Below, one piece after another: positions 37,354-45,882 of a stretch of DNA of 64,000 nt (positions within the stretch are counted from its first letter, which is position 1; each line of letters opens with the position of its first letter). Where the stretch lies: contig NZ_CP084115.1 in the NCBI RefSeq assembly GCF_020217465.1, forward strand, positions 372,001 through 436,000. Direction: 5' to 3'. This DNA is from Cobetia amphilecti. Lineage in GTDB: Bacteria; Pseudomonadota; Gammaproteobacteria; Pseudomonadales; Halomonadaceae. Position numbers and translations under genes: made by a program. The notes beneath the pieces were generated by a model, which ran no database searches, was not told the origin of the DNA, and saw only the letters and a program-made list of their open reading frames with translations.

Positions 37354-37369
37354 ACACAAGATAGTGTTG
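37354..37369 (-). promoter_or_regulatory. NrdR-type box 2 upstream of nrdA
   Basis: The 16-mer ACACAAGATAGTGTTG matches the NrdR consensus at about 12 of 16 positions, including ACAC and the central AT. It lies 31 bases from box 1. The pair faces nrdA and is some 270 bases before rstA on the other strand. Confidence 0.7.
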
Positions 37370-37625
37370 TTTGGTGGGGCGTGCAAGTGGATAACTTGTG
37401 GGTAAGGTGTGGTTGAAAATCCGGCCTTGCCGCTGAGGGATGTCAAGAGTTCAGGTGTTAAATTTTCTGCGCTCCGTCAATGCAGATGGTGCCTGCGCTG
37501 CTGGCGCGTAAACGCCCAAATTGGCGTATCATTCGTGACAAATCACCCTGAAAAGGTTACGACGTGGCACAGGAAAGTAACTGCTTGTGAGCTGCTGGCC
37601 ACGTTGACCCAACGATGCGGATGGA

Positions 37626-38336
37626 ATGCCCTTGGATACCAATGCGCAAGAACATGTATTGATTGTTGAGGATGACGAGCGTCTGGCGACACTGACGCGC
37701 GAATACCTCGAAGCCAACAACTTCCGCGTGAGCGTCGAGAATGACGGCGCGCGGGCGGTGGACCTGATCATCAGTCTGCGCCCCGACATCGTGATTCTGG
37801 ACCTGATGCTGCCGGGCGAGGATGGCCTGTCCATCTGTCGTCGCGTGCGGCCTCAGTTCGCCGGGCCGATCCTGATGCTGACGGCGCGTACCGATGACAT
37901 GGACCAGGTGCTGGGTCTGGAGATGGGCGCCGACGATTACGTGCCCAAGCCGGTGCAGCCGCGTGTATTGCTGGCACGCATGCGGGCCTTGCTGCGTCGC
38001 GCCGATGGCCCCGAAGTGGCCGCCGGTGAGACGCGCCTGGTGTTCAATGATCTCGAGATCGACAACGCCACCCGTGAGGCATGGTTGGCGCGCGAGCGCA
38101 TCGAACTGACCAGTGCCGAGTTCGACCTGCTGTGGCTGCTGTCCTCGAATGCGGGACGCGTGCTGACGCGCGAGGAGATCTTCTCTGCGCTGCGCGGCAT
38201 CAAGTACGACGGCCAGGACCGCTCCATCGACGTGCGTGTCTCGCGCATCCGCCCCAAGATTGGCGATGACCCCAATCATCCTGAGCGGATCAAGACGGTG
38301 CGCAGCAAGGGATACCTGTTCGTCAAGGACCTCTAG
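37626..38336 (+). CDS. rstA: RstA-like response regulator
   Basis: A 236-residue OmpR-family regulator. The receiver carries VLIVEDDERL, the phosphorylated Asp in PDIVILDLMLPGEDGL and the Lys of DDYVPKPVQPR. The winged helix has LTSAEFDLLWLLSSNAGRV and DRSIDVRVSRIRPKIGDDP, ending IKTVRSKGYLFV. The PRVLLARMRALLRR segment and its kinase partner point to the RstA branch. The ribosome site is weak. It is four bases from the kinase gene and transcribed away from nrdA. The RstA name is by resemblance, not proven. Confidence 0.88.
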   Translation: MPLDTNAQEHVLIVEDDERLATLTREYLEANNFRVSVENDGARAVDLIISLRPDIVILDLMLPGEDGLSICRRVRPQFAGPILMLTARTDDMDQVLGLEMGADDYVPKPVQPRVLLARMRALLRRADGPEVAAGETRLVFNDLEIDNATREAWLARERIELTSAEFDLLWLLSSNAGRVLTREEIFSALRGIKYDGQDRSIDVRVSRIRPKIGDDPNHPERIKTVRSKGYLFVKDL

Positions 38337-38339
38337 ACG

Positions 38340-40001
38340 ATGCGCCGGGCTCTCTCCGACAGCATCTTCCTGCGTGTCTATGTCGCCTTGCTGGTGGCAT
38401 TGGTGCTAACGCTGGGCATCGCGCTGGGTGGCTTTCAGCTGACCAACATGGTCCGGCTGGAGGCCTACCAGACGCGTCTGGGCGCGGCGCCGATGCGCCT
38501 GCTGGTGAGCCAGATCGCGGCCACGCCGGAGGCAGAGCGCGGGGCCTTCCTCAATCGGACCGCCCGCCTGCTGGATGGGCGGTTGTTGCTGGCACCGGCG
38601 GCGGTCTTTGACCTCAACTGGTGGGAGCAGCGCCGCCTTGAGGCCGGGCGGCCGCTGGTGAGGCCGCATGATGACGCCGGCTGGCAGCTGTTGATGGCGG
38701 TGCCCGGCGAAGAGAGAGTGCTGGAATTCCGGCTGCTGCATCTCGCGGAGCGGCAGTTACGTGGGTTGATGGTGTCTCTGCATGACACCCTGCAACCCAT
38801 GAATGCCGAGCAGCGCAGCGACTTGCTGGCCCAGCTGCAGCAGGCCTCCGGTCTGTCCTTCGCGCTGTTGCCGGACATTCCGCAGAATCTCGATGCACAG
38901 CAGGCCAGTCGCCTGGAGGCCGGTCGGGTGGTGCTCAACGTGGCCAGTCATGGCCAGGCGATGGCGCTCTATACTCGTCTGGGGGACCGCGCCATGCTCA
39001 AGGTCGGGCCCATCCGTGGCTTCGAGACGACACCACCGGCCTTGATCATCGCCATGATACTGGCGGTCATCAGTCTGCTGGGCGGCGTCATCTATCTGGT
39101 GGTGCGTTCACTGGAGGCGCGCCTGACGCGTCTGGAAAAGGCCGCGACACGCATCGCGGGCGGCTATCTCGATACGCGGGTGCGCATCGAGTCCAATGAC
39201 TTTCTCGGGCGTCTCGGCATGGCCTTCAATGGCATGGCCGAGCGGGTGCAGGGGTTGCTGGGCGCGCAGCAGGACATGATTCGGGCGGTCTCGCATGAAT
39301 TGCGCACGCCGGTGGCGCGCATCCGCTTCGCGCTGCAGATGATCGAGGACATGGTCGATGATGATTTCGTCCAGCGTCAGATAAAGGGCGCAGACGGCGA
39401 CATCGAGGAGCTCGATAAGCTGATCGACGAGATCCTGACCTACGCACGACTCAACAATGCCGCCGGTATCCAGCTGGACCTCGGCATGGTGGATTGCCGC
39501 GAGATCGCGGAGCAGGTCTGCGAGACGCTGGCGCCGCTGCATCCTGAATTGCTGCTGAGCATCGAAGGCGAGGCGCTGGAGGTCGAGGCCGAGGCACGCT
39601 ATCTGCAGCGGGCGCTGCAGAATCTGGTCTCCAATGCCTGCCGGCACGCGGATTCCCGGGTACTGGTGCGCATCACCAGTGACCCGCAGGTGGTCAGGCT
39701 CGATGTCGAGGACGATGGCCCCGGCATCAACGAGGAAGATCGCAAGAAGGTTTTCAAACCCTTCGCGCGCTTGGATGATTCGCGTACGCGTGCCTCCGGC
39801 GGCTACGGGCTGGGGCTCTCCATCGTGCAGAAGATCCTGCATTCCCACGGCGGCAGCGTGGTGGTGGACAAGGGCAGGTCGCTCAAGGGCGCGCGCTTCA
39901 GCCTGTTGCTGCCACTGACCTCCAGTCAGCTGGAACGCAAGGCGCCTGTGCCCTTGCCGCCGGTCAAGCCGCCGTCACTCCAGGACGAGCACGCCACCTG
40001 A
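38340..40001 (+). CDS. rstB: RstB-like sensor histidine kinase
   Basis: A 553-residue membrane kinase. Membrane segments near 11-32 and 231-257 flank a periplasmic domain of about 195 residues. A HAMP domain follows, then the H-box MIRAVSHELRTPVARIRFAL, the N-box LQNLVSNACRHA, and the ATP-binding LDVEDDGPGIN and GYGLGLSIVQ. The dimerisation helix (IEELDKLIDEILTYARLNN) resembles E. coli RstB. The C-terminal 25 residues are Pro rich and probably disordered. It follows the regulator by three bases; the signal is unknown. Confidence 0.9.
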   Translation: MRRALSDSIFLRVYVALLVALVLTLGIALGGFQLTNMVRLEAYQTRLGAAPMRLLVSQIAATPEAERGAFLNRTARLLDGRLLLAPAAVFDLNWWEQRRLEAGRPLVRPHDDAGWQLLMAVPGEERVLEFRLLHLAERQLRGLMVSLHDTLQPMNAEQRSDLLAQLQQASGLSFALLPDIPQNLDAQQASRLEAGRVVLNVASHGQAMALYTRLGDRAMLKVGPIRGFETTPPALIIAMILAVISLLGGVIYLVVRSLEARLTRLEKAATRIAGGYLDTRVRIESNDFLGRLGMAFNGMAERVQGLLGAQQDMIRAVSHELRTPVARIRFALQMIEDMVDDDFVQRQIKGADGDIEELDKLIDEILTYARLNNAAGIQLDLGMVDCREIAEQVCETLAPLHPELLLSIEGEALEVEAEARYLQRALQNLVSNACRHADSRVLVRITSDPQVVRLDVEDDGPGINEEDRKKVFKPFARLDDSRTRASGGYGLGLSIVQKILHSHGGSVVVDKGRSLKGARFSLLLPLTSSQLERKAPVPLPPVKPPSLQDEHAT

Positions 40002-40025
40002 TCACGACCGTTTGAGGAATCGGCC

Positions 40026-40475
40026 ATGCGGGAATCTTCCTTGTCACTGCATCCTGACTTGATCGGCGCGTGGCGGCTCGAGCGTTTCTGGTATGCCTGG
40101 CCGGATGGACGCGAGCTGGAGCCGCTGGGCGAGTGCAAGGGCCAGCTGCATTACATGGCCAATGGCTATATGAGCGTGCAGCTGGTGTCCTGTGAGCGTC
40201 AGCCTCTGGGAATGGCGCCGACGGATGATCAGCTGGTCGCCGCCTTTCGTGAGGGCTTTGCCTACTGTGGGCGCTGGCAGTGGGACAGTGAGCGGGAGGA
40301 GGTCTGCCATCATCTGTCGCTGGCCACGATCGCCGATTGGGATGAGGTGACGCTTGTGCGGCGCGTCACGCTCGAGGGAGACCGCCTGCTGCTGGGCACC
40401 GATGCGCCGAATCTGCAGCTGCCCGAAGGGGGATTCCTGACCTGGCTGGAGTGGCATCGATTGGCGACTGTGTGA
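40026..40475 (+). CDS. Lipocalin-like domain protein
   Basis: A 149-residue protein of the Lipocalin_5 type. The opening LIGAWRLERFWYAWPDGREL is the family's first strand and is followed by GQLHYMANGYMSVQLVS, FREGFAYCGRWQWDSEREEV and VTLEGDRLLLGT, a row of strands expected of a lipocalin barrel. There is no signal peptide, so it is likely cytoplasmic. Members are thought to bind small hydrophobic ligands, but the ligand is unknown here. It begins 24 bases after the rstB-like gene and could share its transcript. Confidence 0.85.
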   Translation: MRESSLSLHPDLIGAWRLERFWYAWPDGRELEPLGECKGQLHYMANGYMSVQLVSCERQPLGMAPTDDQLVAAFREGFAYCGRWQWDSEREEVCHHLSLATIADWDEVTLVRRVTLEGDRLLLGTDAPNLQLPEGGFLTWLEWHRLATV

Positions 40476-40689
40476 AGTGATTGTCGAAAAGGCTTGACGT
40501 GATCATGGGTTAGCGTGCAATGTAGCCCCTGTTGGATAGCAAGACGCACCACTCAGTCGCCTGTGCTGCTCGGTAAATCGCCTTGAGCGCCCCGAGAAGC
40601 CTCGCTGATTTGATGCATGGTTTTGCTTTGCCCACGCTCTTCGGGTAATGCCCGTTATTTCAAACATGCTAATCAGAGAGGAATTTCTC

Positions 40690-40896
40690 ATGGCTACAGG
40701 TACAGTTAAGTGGTTCAACGACGCTAAAGGTTTTGGTTTCATCGCTCCGGCTGATGGTGGTGACGATCTGTTCGTTCACTTCTCCGAAGTCCAGGCTGAT
40801 GGCTTCAAGACCCTGCAGGACGGCCAGCAGGTCTCCTTCGACGTGACTCAGGGCCAGAAAGGCCTGCAGGCAGCCAACGTCAAGGCTATCGACTGA
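40690..40896 (+). CDS. Cold-shock protein (CspA family)
   Basis: A 68-residue single OB-fold protein, the normal length. RNP1 is KGFGFI and RNP2 is DLFVHF, with the usual start [16 protein letters not shown]. It binds single-stranded RNA/DNA and can act as an RNA chaperone or antiterminator. The ATG at 40690 has GAGGAA nine bases upstream. The 214-base upstream region is moderately AT-rich and may include a long leader typical of these genes. Codon use is strongly biased, fitting high expression. Two hairpins follow. Confidence 0.96.
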   Translation: MATGTVKWFNDAKGFGFIAPADGGDDLFVHFSEVQADGFKTLQDGQQVSFDVTQGQKGLQAANVKAID

Positions 40897-40942
40897 TCAT
40901 CACTCATTGCGGAATGCTTTCCGCTTGAGATGATAGATGTCA

Positions 40943-40978
40943 AGAACCGCCCCAGCTCATGCTGGGGCGGTTCTGTTT
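40943..40978 (+). terminator. Terminator after the cold-shock gene
   Basis: A perfect 14-bp stem (40943-40956 with 40961-40974), loop TCAT, then GTTT. It is a good intrinsic terminator. Confidence 0.88.
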
Positions 40979-41039
40979 GTGCTGAAGAAAAGTCTTTTGC
41001 GTAGCCGTAGTGATATGGCGCGAACAGGCAGTGATCAGC

Positions 41040-41105
41040 AGATACACGAAAGCCCCACCAATCGATGCCTTGCGGCCTGTCGAGTGGTGGGGCTTTCGTG
41101 TATCT
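41040..41105. terminator. 21-bp inverted repeat between csp and metR
   Basis: A perfect 21-bp inverted repeat (41040-41060 with 41085-41105) with a 24-base loop lies 29 bases after the metR stop. It probably ends metR transcription and backs up the csp terminator. Confidence 0.75.
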
Positions 41106-41133
41106 ATCCCTCGTAAGCGCTGAGGCTCGGGTA

Positions 41134-42045
41134 TCAGGCAGGCTTCACGCCACTCAGCACCTCGAATGATGTCTCACGGGCGGTACGCAGGAAGTCGTCC
41201 ATCCACGGCGTGCCGAGCAGATCTTCTCTGACGGCGGCGTAGAGTGTCGCCCAGACACCGTCGCCCAGCGACAGGCCGCGCACGTAATCGCGCGACAGAT
41301 ACTCGGCCAGCGCCCAGTTGGGGAGCGCCGTGACGCCGCGGCCGCTGGCGACCAGCTGCATCATCATCACCGTCATCTCCGCGCTGCGGATCTCGCGCGG
41401 GCTCACGTTGGCCGGTTCGAGGAACTGGGTGAAAACGTCCAGGCGATCATGCTCGACCGGATAGATGATCAAGGTCTCGTCACACAGGTCCTGCGGCTCC
41501 ACATGGCCCTTGATGGCCAGTGCATGCTGGCGTGCCACGGCCAGCATGACCTCATAGCGGAACAGCGGAATGTACTGGATGCCGCTCATCTCCACCGGGT
41601 TGGCGGTGATGACCAGGTCCAGCTGCTCGCGGCCCAATGCCTGCAGAGGGGCGAAGCTGTGGCCTGAGGGGATATCGACTTCAATCTCCGGCCAGTGATC
41701 GCGGAAGCGATCCACCGTCGGCATCAGCCACTGAAAGCAGCTATGGCACTCGATGGCCATGTGCAGCCGGCCCTGCTCGCTACCCGCCATGCGAGCAATG
41801 TCGCGCTCAGCCATGCGGAACTGCGGCAATACCTGCTCTGCCAGCGACAACAGGCGCTGTCCGGCGCGGGTGAACTCCACAGGGCGCGTCTTGCGGATGA
41901 ACAGCGGCGCGCCCAGGCGCTCCTCGAGGTCCTTCAGCTGATGGGACAGGGCGGACTGGGTGAGGTGGACACGCTCCGCGGCTTCGACCAGCGAGCCAGC
42001 ATCACGCAGGGCCAGCAGGGTACGCAGATGGCGCAATTCAAGCAT
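41134..42045 (-). CDS. metR: LysR-family methionine regulator MetR
   Basis: A 303-residue regulator clearly similar to E. coli MetR. The helix-turn-helix is in VEAAERVHLTQSALSHQLKD, and the effector domain keeps MetR-specific pieces: AIECHSCFQWLMPTVDRF, LDLVITANP, IIYPVEHDRLDVFTQFLEPA and WATLYAAVRE. MetR activates methionine genes (metE, metH, glyA and others) with homocysteine as coinducer. A near match to the MetR box (TGAATGGTGCTCA, 42048-42060; consensus TGAA-N5-TTCA) sits just before the start, which may allow self-control. The neighbouring divergent gene is not a methionine gene. Confidence 0.95.
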   Translation of the reverse strand: MLELRHLRTLLALRDAGSLVEAAERVHLTQSALSHQLKDLEERLGAPLFIRKTRPVEFTRAGQRLLSLAEQVLPQFRMAERDIARMAGSEQGRLHMAIECHSCFQWLMPTVDRFRDHWPEIEVDIPSGHSFAPLQALGREQLDLVITANPVEMSGIQYIPLFRYEVMLAVARQHALAIKGHVEPQDLCDETLIIYPVEHDRLDVFTQFLEPANVSPREIRSAEMTVMMMQLVASGRGVTALPNWALAEYLSRDYVRGLSLGDGVWATLYAAVREDLLGTPWMDDFLRTARETSFEVLSGVKPA

Positions 42046-42554
42046 GATGAATGGTGCTCATGTTGAGAGGTTGAGAAAGATGTGTTGTGAACGGCAAGTG
42101 GAGACAGGCCAGTTGAGACAGGCAAGCCGAGAACGATAAATCGAAAGTCCTGGTGCAAGCCGCGAGCGGGTCAATCACTCCCGCGAGACTGGATCAGTGG
42201 GGGAGTGGCAGCGGGATCTCCCCCCTGCCAGGCCACCGCCGTGACGCGCGTCTGCTCGAGAGCGCTCATGACACTGTCTCATATTCATGGCGATTCGCGT
42301 ATCACTCGGGGCGGCGGAACACGAAGGGCGCTGGAGTCAGGCGCCAGGAGGGTGTCATGCAAGGCCGGCAGGGCACGCGCCTTGTACCCTCAGTGCATTC
42401 CCATCCCCACAAGCCCCACTGCGCTTGATAGACTTTGGCAGGGTGCGCCAGGAAGGCCGCCGTCTCCGCCTTGAAGTCCAGCCATGCCGCAGTGTCTCGT
42501 CGCGAGAGTGCTGCGCTGCATCTTGTCGTCCGACATGCCCAGGGAGGGTCCATC
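42046..42554. other. 509-base gap between metR and lipoprotein gene
   Basis: No convincing gene is seen; short frames on both strands lack ribosome sites or domains. The metR-side end has near-repeats (TTGAGAGGTTGAGA, and GAGACAGGC twice around 42111-42123). The stretch probably holds the two divergent promoters. Confidence 0.5.
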
Positions 42555-43637
42555 ATGTCACGTCATTGCTGTCGTCTTTTTGCCATTTCCCGTGTGTTGC
42601 CCCATAGGTGGGCCGCGAGCCTCACGCCAGGGATGATCGCTGCCGGTCGAGCGGGCTTGCGCCTGTCGCCTCTGGCGGTGCCCCTGCTGCTGGCGGGATG
42701 TACCTCCCTGCCGTGGAGTCAGGATGCCGCGTCAGGGACGGATGCTGGCCAGCCGCCGCTGAAGGTGCCAGCCCCCGCACAGGACCCGGGCCCCGTGGTG
42801 CATGAGGTGGCGAAGAAACCTGCGCCGCCCAGTGCGGAATCGCTGGGCAAGGCCGCTGCGGTGACCTTGCCCTCCAGCTTTCTGCCACCGCCCCGGGCGA
42901 GTGAGTATCAGGTATGGCGCTGTACTCCGGCGCAGGATCTTCTGATGGCCTTCAGCGAAGGCGACGCCGAGGCGTCGCATGACTGGTTGCGACTGTGGTC
43001 ACGCCGGCATGCCTATACCCTGGAGCGGGTCGTCAGTGCCTCGGGCGAGCGTTATCAGGCCAATGCCGGTGCATCGCCGGCCGAGAAGGCGTCTGGTGGT
43101 GTGAAGGTGTTGCCCGGTGAAGAGGGACTGGAGGTGTGGTTCAAGGGTTCCGAGGCGATGCTGCAGAATGCCCGCGGCAATCTGGAATGTGTGCAGGATG
43201 ATCGGCGCGTGATTCATCCGACGACGCAGAAGCCGCTGTTGGTGGCGCAGGGCAATGAGCCCGGCTGGCAGGTCAGTCTCGACAGCGAGCACAATCTGCT
43301 GACGCTGACAGCTATGCAGGGCTTGCTCGAGTCGCCGCACGAGGCGCAGGCATCCGAGCGCTCTGCAGAAGCGGAGGCTGGCGCTCGCTCGTCAGGTGTC
43401 CAGGTGGTCAAGCTGCCTTATCGGGTCGCCCGTGAGGCAAATGATAGCCGTGTGCTCAAGGCGCAGCTCCCGGCTGACGGCAAGCAGGGCGAGCCATTGC
43501 AGCTGGTGGTCGCGCCGGGCGCCTGCTTCGATTCCATGCAGGGCGCGCCCTATCCACTGACGGCGACCTTGACGATTGCAGGGCAGGAATTGAAGGGTTG
43601 TGGCGAGGCGTTCCGTTATCAGTCGGCAGTCGAATAA
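42555..43637 (+). CDS. Lipoprotein with MliC-like and COG3650-like domains
   Basis: A 360-residue protein. A long signal region ends in the lipobox LLLAGC, so the mature protein would be lipid-modified on Cys near residue 49. After a Pro/Ala-rich linker, residues about 115-215 resemble the MliC lysozyme-inhibitor fold (EYQVWRCTPAQDLLMAF, SASGERYQANAG, VWFKGSEAMLQ, then a second Cys). The C-terminal part (about 225-360) begins with GNEPGWQVSLD and ends with a conserved CFDSMQGAPYPLTATL...GCGEAF pattern of COG3650-like proteins. Known MliC proteins inhibit c-type lysozyme in the periplasm. ATG 42555 has GGAGGG upstream; the domain calls are from pattern memory. Confidence 0.82.
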   Translation: MSRHCCRLFAISRVLPHRWAASLTPGMIAAGRAGLRLSPLAVPLLLAGCTSLPWSQDAASGTDAGQPPLKVPAPAQDPGPVVHEVAKKPAPPSAESLGKAAAVTLPSSFLPPPRASEYQVWRCTPAQDLLMAFSEGDAEASHDWLRLWSRRHAYTLERVVSASGERYQANAGASPAEKASGGVKVLPGEEGLEVWFKGSEAMLQNARGNLECVQDDRRVIHPTTQKPLLVAQGNEPGWQVSLDSEHNLLTLTAMQGLLESPHEAQASERSAEAEAGARSSGVQVVKLPYRVAREANDSRVLKAQLPADGKQGEPLQLVVAPGACFDSMQGAPYPLTATLTIAGQELKGCGEAFRYQSAVE

Positions 43638-43790
43638 GGGTGATGACCGACTAATTGTTCGCTTTTTTCGAATGATATAGGCGATTTAAGTCGCTTTTCG
43701 TGTGGAATGGTTCATTTATCATGCTGTACATGCGGATCGGGTCGAACACCGTCGACAGGATCGCGCCTCACTTTCATGGAGACCCTCCAC

Positions 43791-44420
43791 ATGTCAAAAG
43801 CTTCGCTCAATGTCCTGCTGGTGTCTGCTTCCCTGTTCGCCGACAAGGGCAATTCACGTGCGCTGGCCTCATCCTTCGTCAGTGCGCTCGAGGCCTCCGG
43901 GCAGCCATTTCAGCTGACGCATCATGATCTGGTCGAGCGTGACCTGCCGCATCTCGATGGCGCGGAAATGCAGGCCTGGATGACGCCGGCGGATGAGCGT
44001 AGCGCCGAGCAACGCAAGCTCGCCGCACTGTCCGATGGTTTTCTGGCCGAGCTGAGAGCGGCAGACCTGCTGGTCGTCGCGGCACCGCTCTACAATCTGG
44101 GCCTGCCGACGCAGATGAAGGCGTGGTTCGACCGGGTGCTGCGTGCCGGCGAAACCTTCCGCTATACCGAGAAAGGGCCGGTGGGCCTGCTGGAAGGCAA
44201 GCAGGCGCTGGTACTGGCGGCGCGTGGCGGCATGTACGCGGGCACTGAAATGGACTCCCAGACACCACATCTGAAATCCATGCTCGGGCTGATGGGCATC
44301 ACGGATCAGCACTTCGTGTATGCCGAAGGCCTCAGCATGGGCGATGAGCCCAGGGCCGCCTCGCTGGCTGAGGCCAAGGCAGCCATCGCCAATCAGGTGG
44401 AAGCCCTGCAGTTCCGCTGA
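43791..44420 (+). CDS. azoR: FMN-dependent NADH-azoreductase
   Basis: A 209-residue flavodoxin-fold oxidoreductase of the AzoR group. The FMN phosphate loop is VSASLFADKGNSRALASSF, and the conserved ADLLVVAAPLYNLGLPTQMKAW and DRVLRAGETFRYTEKGPVGLL segments are present. Such enzymes reduce azo dyes and quinones with NADH. The ATG at 43791 has GGAGA upstream. The upstream region is AT-rich (about 43640-43740), which probably contains its promoter. A 16-bp hairpin follows. Confidence 0.93.
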   Translation: MSKASLNVLLVSASLFADKGNSRALASSFVSALEASGQPFQLTHHDLVERDLPHLDGAEMQAWMTPADERSAEQRKLAALSDGFLAELRAADLLVVAAPLYNLGLPTQMKAWFDRVLRAGETFRYTEKGPVGLLEGKQALVLAARGGMYAGTEMDSQTPHLKSMLGLMGITDQHFVYAEGLSMGDEPRAASLAEAKAAIANQVEALQFR

Positions 44421-44432
44421 GAGAAGTGAAAG

Positions 44433-44482
44433 CACGAACGCCATCGCCGCCCGGACAAGGGGTGGCGATGGCGTTCGTGTTT
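44433..44482. terminator. Terminator between azoR and yigZ
   Basis: A perfect 16-bp stem (44433-44448 with 44464-44479), 15-base loop, then TTT. It lies between convergent genes and probably works for both. Confidence 0.82.
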
Positions 44483-44513
44483 GTGGAGAACCAAAGGGAG
44501 TCGCTGGCGCCGG

Positions 44514-45140
44514 TCAGTCGCGGGAATCGAGCACTTCCAGCGCTCCCTTGAGGCGCGCATGCAGTTCTTCCAGCGGCGGCTGGGCGCCGCCTTGCGGCCA
44601 GCCCGCCGTCAACACCACGCCATCGGCACCATAGTCGCTGGCATCCACCGGCACATCGTAGCCGCTCAACCAGTGGCGAACATCGGCCTCATGGGCGAAG
44701 CCGACCTTCAGACGCCTGGGCGTGCGCGGCGTGAAGGTCGTGGTGGGCAGGTGCTCGAGCGCCTCGAGCACCGCGCGGCTGTATGCGCGCGCCAGGCCGC
44801 CGGTGCCCAGCTTGATACCGCCGAAGTAGCGGATCACCACGCAGGCCACCTGGCCGACGCCACTGCCTTCGAGCACCTGATACATCGGCCTGCCAGCAGT
44901 GCCGCCCGGCTCGCCATCATCGGAGAAGCCGATGGCGTTCTGTTCATTGGGCGCCCCGGCGATGAACGCCGTGCAGTGATGGCGTGCGTTGGGGTGGGCG
45001 AGATGCGCCTGAGCCAGCAGCCGCGTCATGCCTTCTGGCGTCGGGGCATGGGCCAGCCAAGCGATGAAGCGGCTCTTCTCGATCTCGATGCTGTGTTCAT
45101 GGTGCGCCTCGGGCGCCAGTGCCGGTATCAGATAGGTCAT
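44514..45140 (-). CDS. yigZ: YigZ/IMPACT-family protein
   Basis: A 208-residue protein of the UPF0029/IMPACT family. The N-terminal domain shows IEIEKSRFIAWLAHAPT, HPNARHHCTAFIAG, FSDDGEPGGTAGRPM and VVIRYFGGIKLGTGGLARAY, all family hallmarks. The C-terminal DUF1949-like domain (about 140-205) is present. The fold resembles EF-G domain IV and RNA contact is suspected, but the biochemical role is not settled. It starts 27 bases or so before the end of the S24 gene and both point the same way. Confidence 0.94.
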   Translation of the reverse strand: MTYLIPALAPEAHHEHSIEIEKSRFIAWLAHAPTPEGMTRLLAQAHLAHPNARHHCTAFIAGAPNEQNAIGFSDDGEPGGTAGRPMYQVLEGSGVGQVACVVIRYFGGIKLGTGGLARAYSRAVLEALEHLPTTTFTPRTPRRLKVGFAHEADVRHWLSGYDVPVDASDYGADGVVLTAGWPQGGAQPPLEELHARLKGALEVLDSRD

Positions 45141-45166
45141 GGCACCATCTTACCAAAGCGTCACCC

Positions 45167-45643
45167 TCAGTGAGTGACGGCATTGCCGCGCACCACGCCC
45201 ATCACCATGCCCAGCACTTCGATATCGGCATTCTTGAGATAGATGGGGGCCATGCTGTCGTTGGCCGGTTGCAGGCGCACGCCGGTCTTCTCGATATACA
45301 GCTTCTTCAGCGTCACTTCCTGCTGATTGATCATCACCACGGCAGTCTCGCCATTCTCGGCGCTTTCGCTGCGTTCGATGATGATGATGTCGCCATCATG
45401 AATATTGCAGTTGATCATCGAATGGCCGCGCACGCGCAGGGCGTAGGTATTGCGGCGCACCATGCGCGTCGGCACGGCAACCGTACCGCAGTCGGCGATG
45501 GCTTCGATGGGCATGCCGGCCGTGATGTTGCCGAGCAGCGGGATATCCATCATGTCGCTGGCGGTGATTTCCTGCCAGGCCTGGTCATTGAGCGGCAGGT
45601 TGTGAAGACGCTGAAGGTAGTGCGGAGCGTGAAGACGTGACAT
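45167..45643 (-). CDS. Stand-alone S24/LexA-like autoprotease without HTH
   Basis: A 158-residue protein matching the catalytic half of LexA/UmuD. The cleavage-site region is PLLGNITAGMPIEAI with an Ala-Gly bond. The nucleophile is in LRVRGHSMINCNIHDGDIII (Ser) and the general base in VTLKKLYIEK (Lys). LexA would have about 70 further residues of winged helix at the N-terminus; here only about 30 precede, and an in-frame stop lies directly upstream of the ATG (TAG CTC ATG), so it is not a mis-called start. AGGGGA gives a ribosome site. A sigma70-like promoter with a LexA box lies about 200 bases upstream. It may be a UmuD-like SOS protein, though no umuC is adjacent. Confidence 0.88.
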   Translation of the reverse strand: MSRLHAPHYLQRLHNLPLNDQAWQEITASDMMDIPLLGNITAGMPIEAIADCGTVAVPTRMVRRNTYALRVRGHSMINCNIHDGDIIIIERSESAENGETAVVMINQQEVTLKKLYIEKTGVRLQPANDSMAPIYLKNADIEVLGMVMGVVRGNAVTH

Positions 45644-45831
45644 GAGCTATCCCCTGATGCCGTGCGGTCGGCGCGGATGGTGCGTCGGCCTGCGGTGCAG
45701 CGTGGAGGGTCGTCAGGCTGAGTTCATCTGTCGCCTGCTAGGCTCCGCGAACATGCTGACAACGCGTTGAGCCGACCCGATCAGTCTGTGCCTGCACTCG
45801 GCAGGCGTGTGATGAAGGTACTGTATGGATA

Positions 45832-45847
45832 CTGTTTTTGTATACAG
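45832..45847 (-). promoter_or_regulatory. LexA (SOS) box
   Basis: CTGTTTTTGTATACAG is a perfect CTGT-N8-ACAG LexA operator. It lies immediately after the -10 of a minus-strand promoter, at about +1 to +16, so LexA binding would block transcription of the S24 gene. Confidence 0.88.
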
Positions 45848-45854
45848 TGTCTGC

Positions 45855-45882
45855 ATCATAGCAAGCTCTCGCGAAGTGGCAA
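45855..45882 (-). promoter_or_regulatory. Sigma70-type promoter of the S24 gene
   Basis: On the minus strand TTGCCA (45877-45882) and TATGAT (45855-45860) are separated by 16 bases, each matching five of six consensus positions. The expected start of transcription is near 45848, next to the LexA box, leaving a leader of about 205 bases. Confidence 0.8.

Noticed and set aside
45820..45835. Second LexA-like site CTGTATGGATACTGT
   Set aside because: It lacks the ACAG right half at the required spacing; only the neighbouring 45832-45847 site is a proper LexA box.
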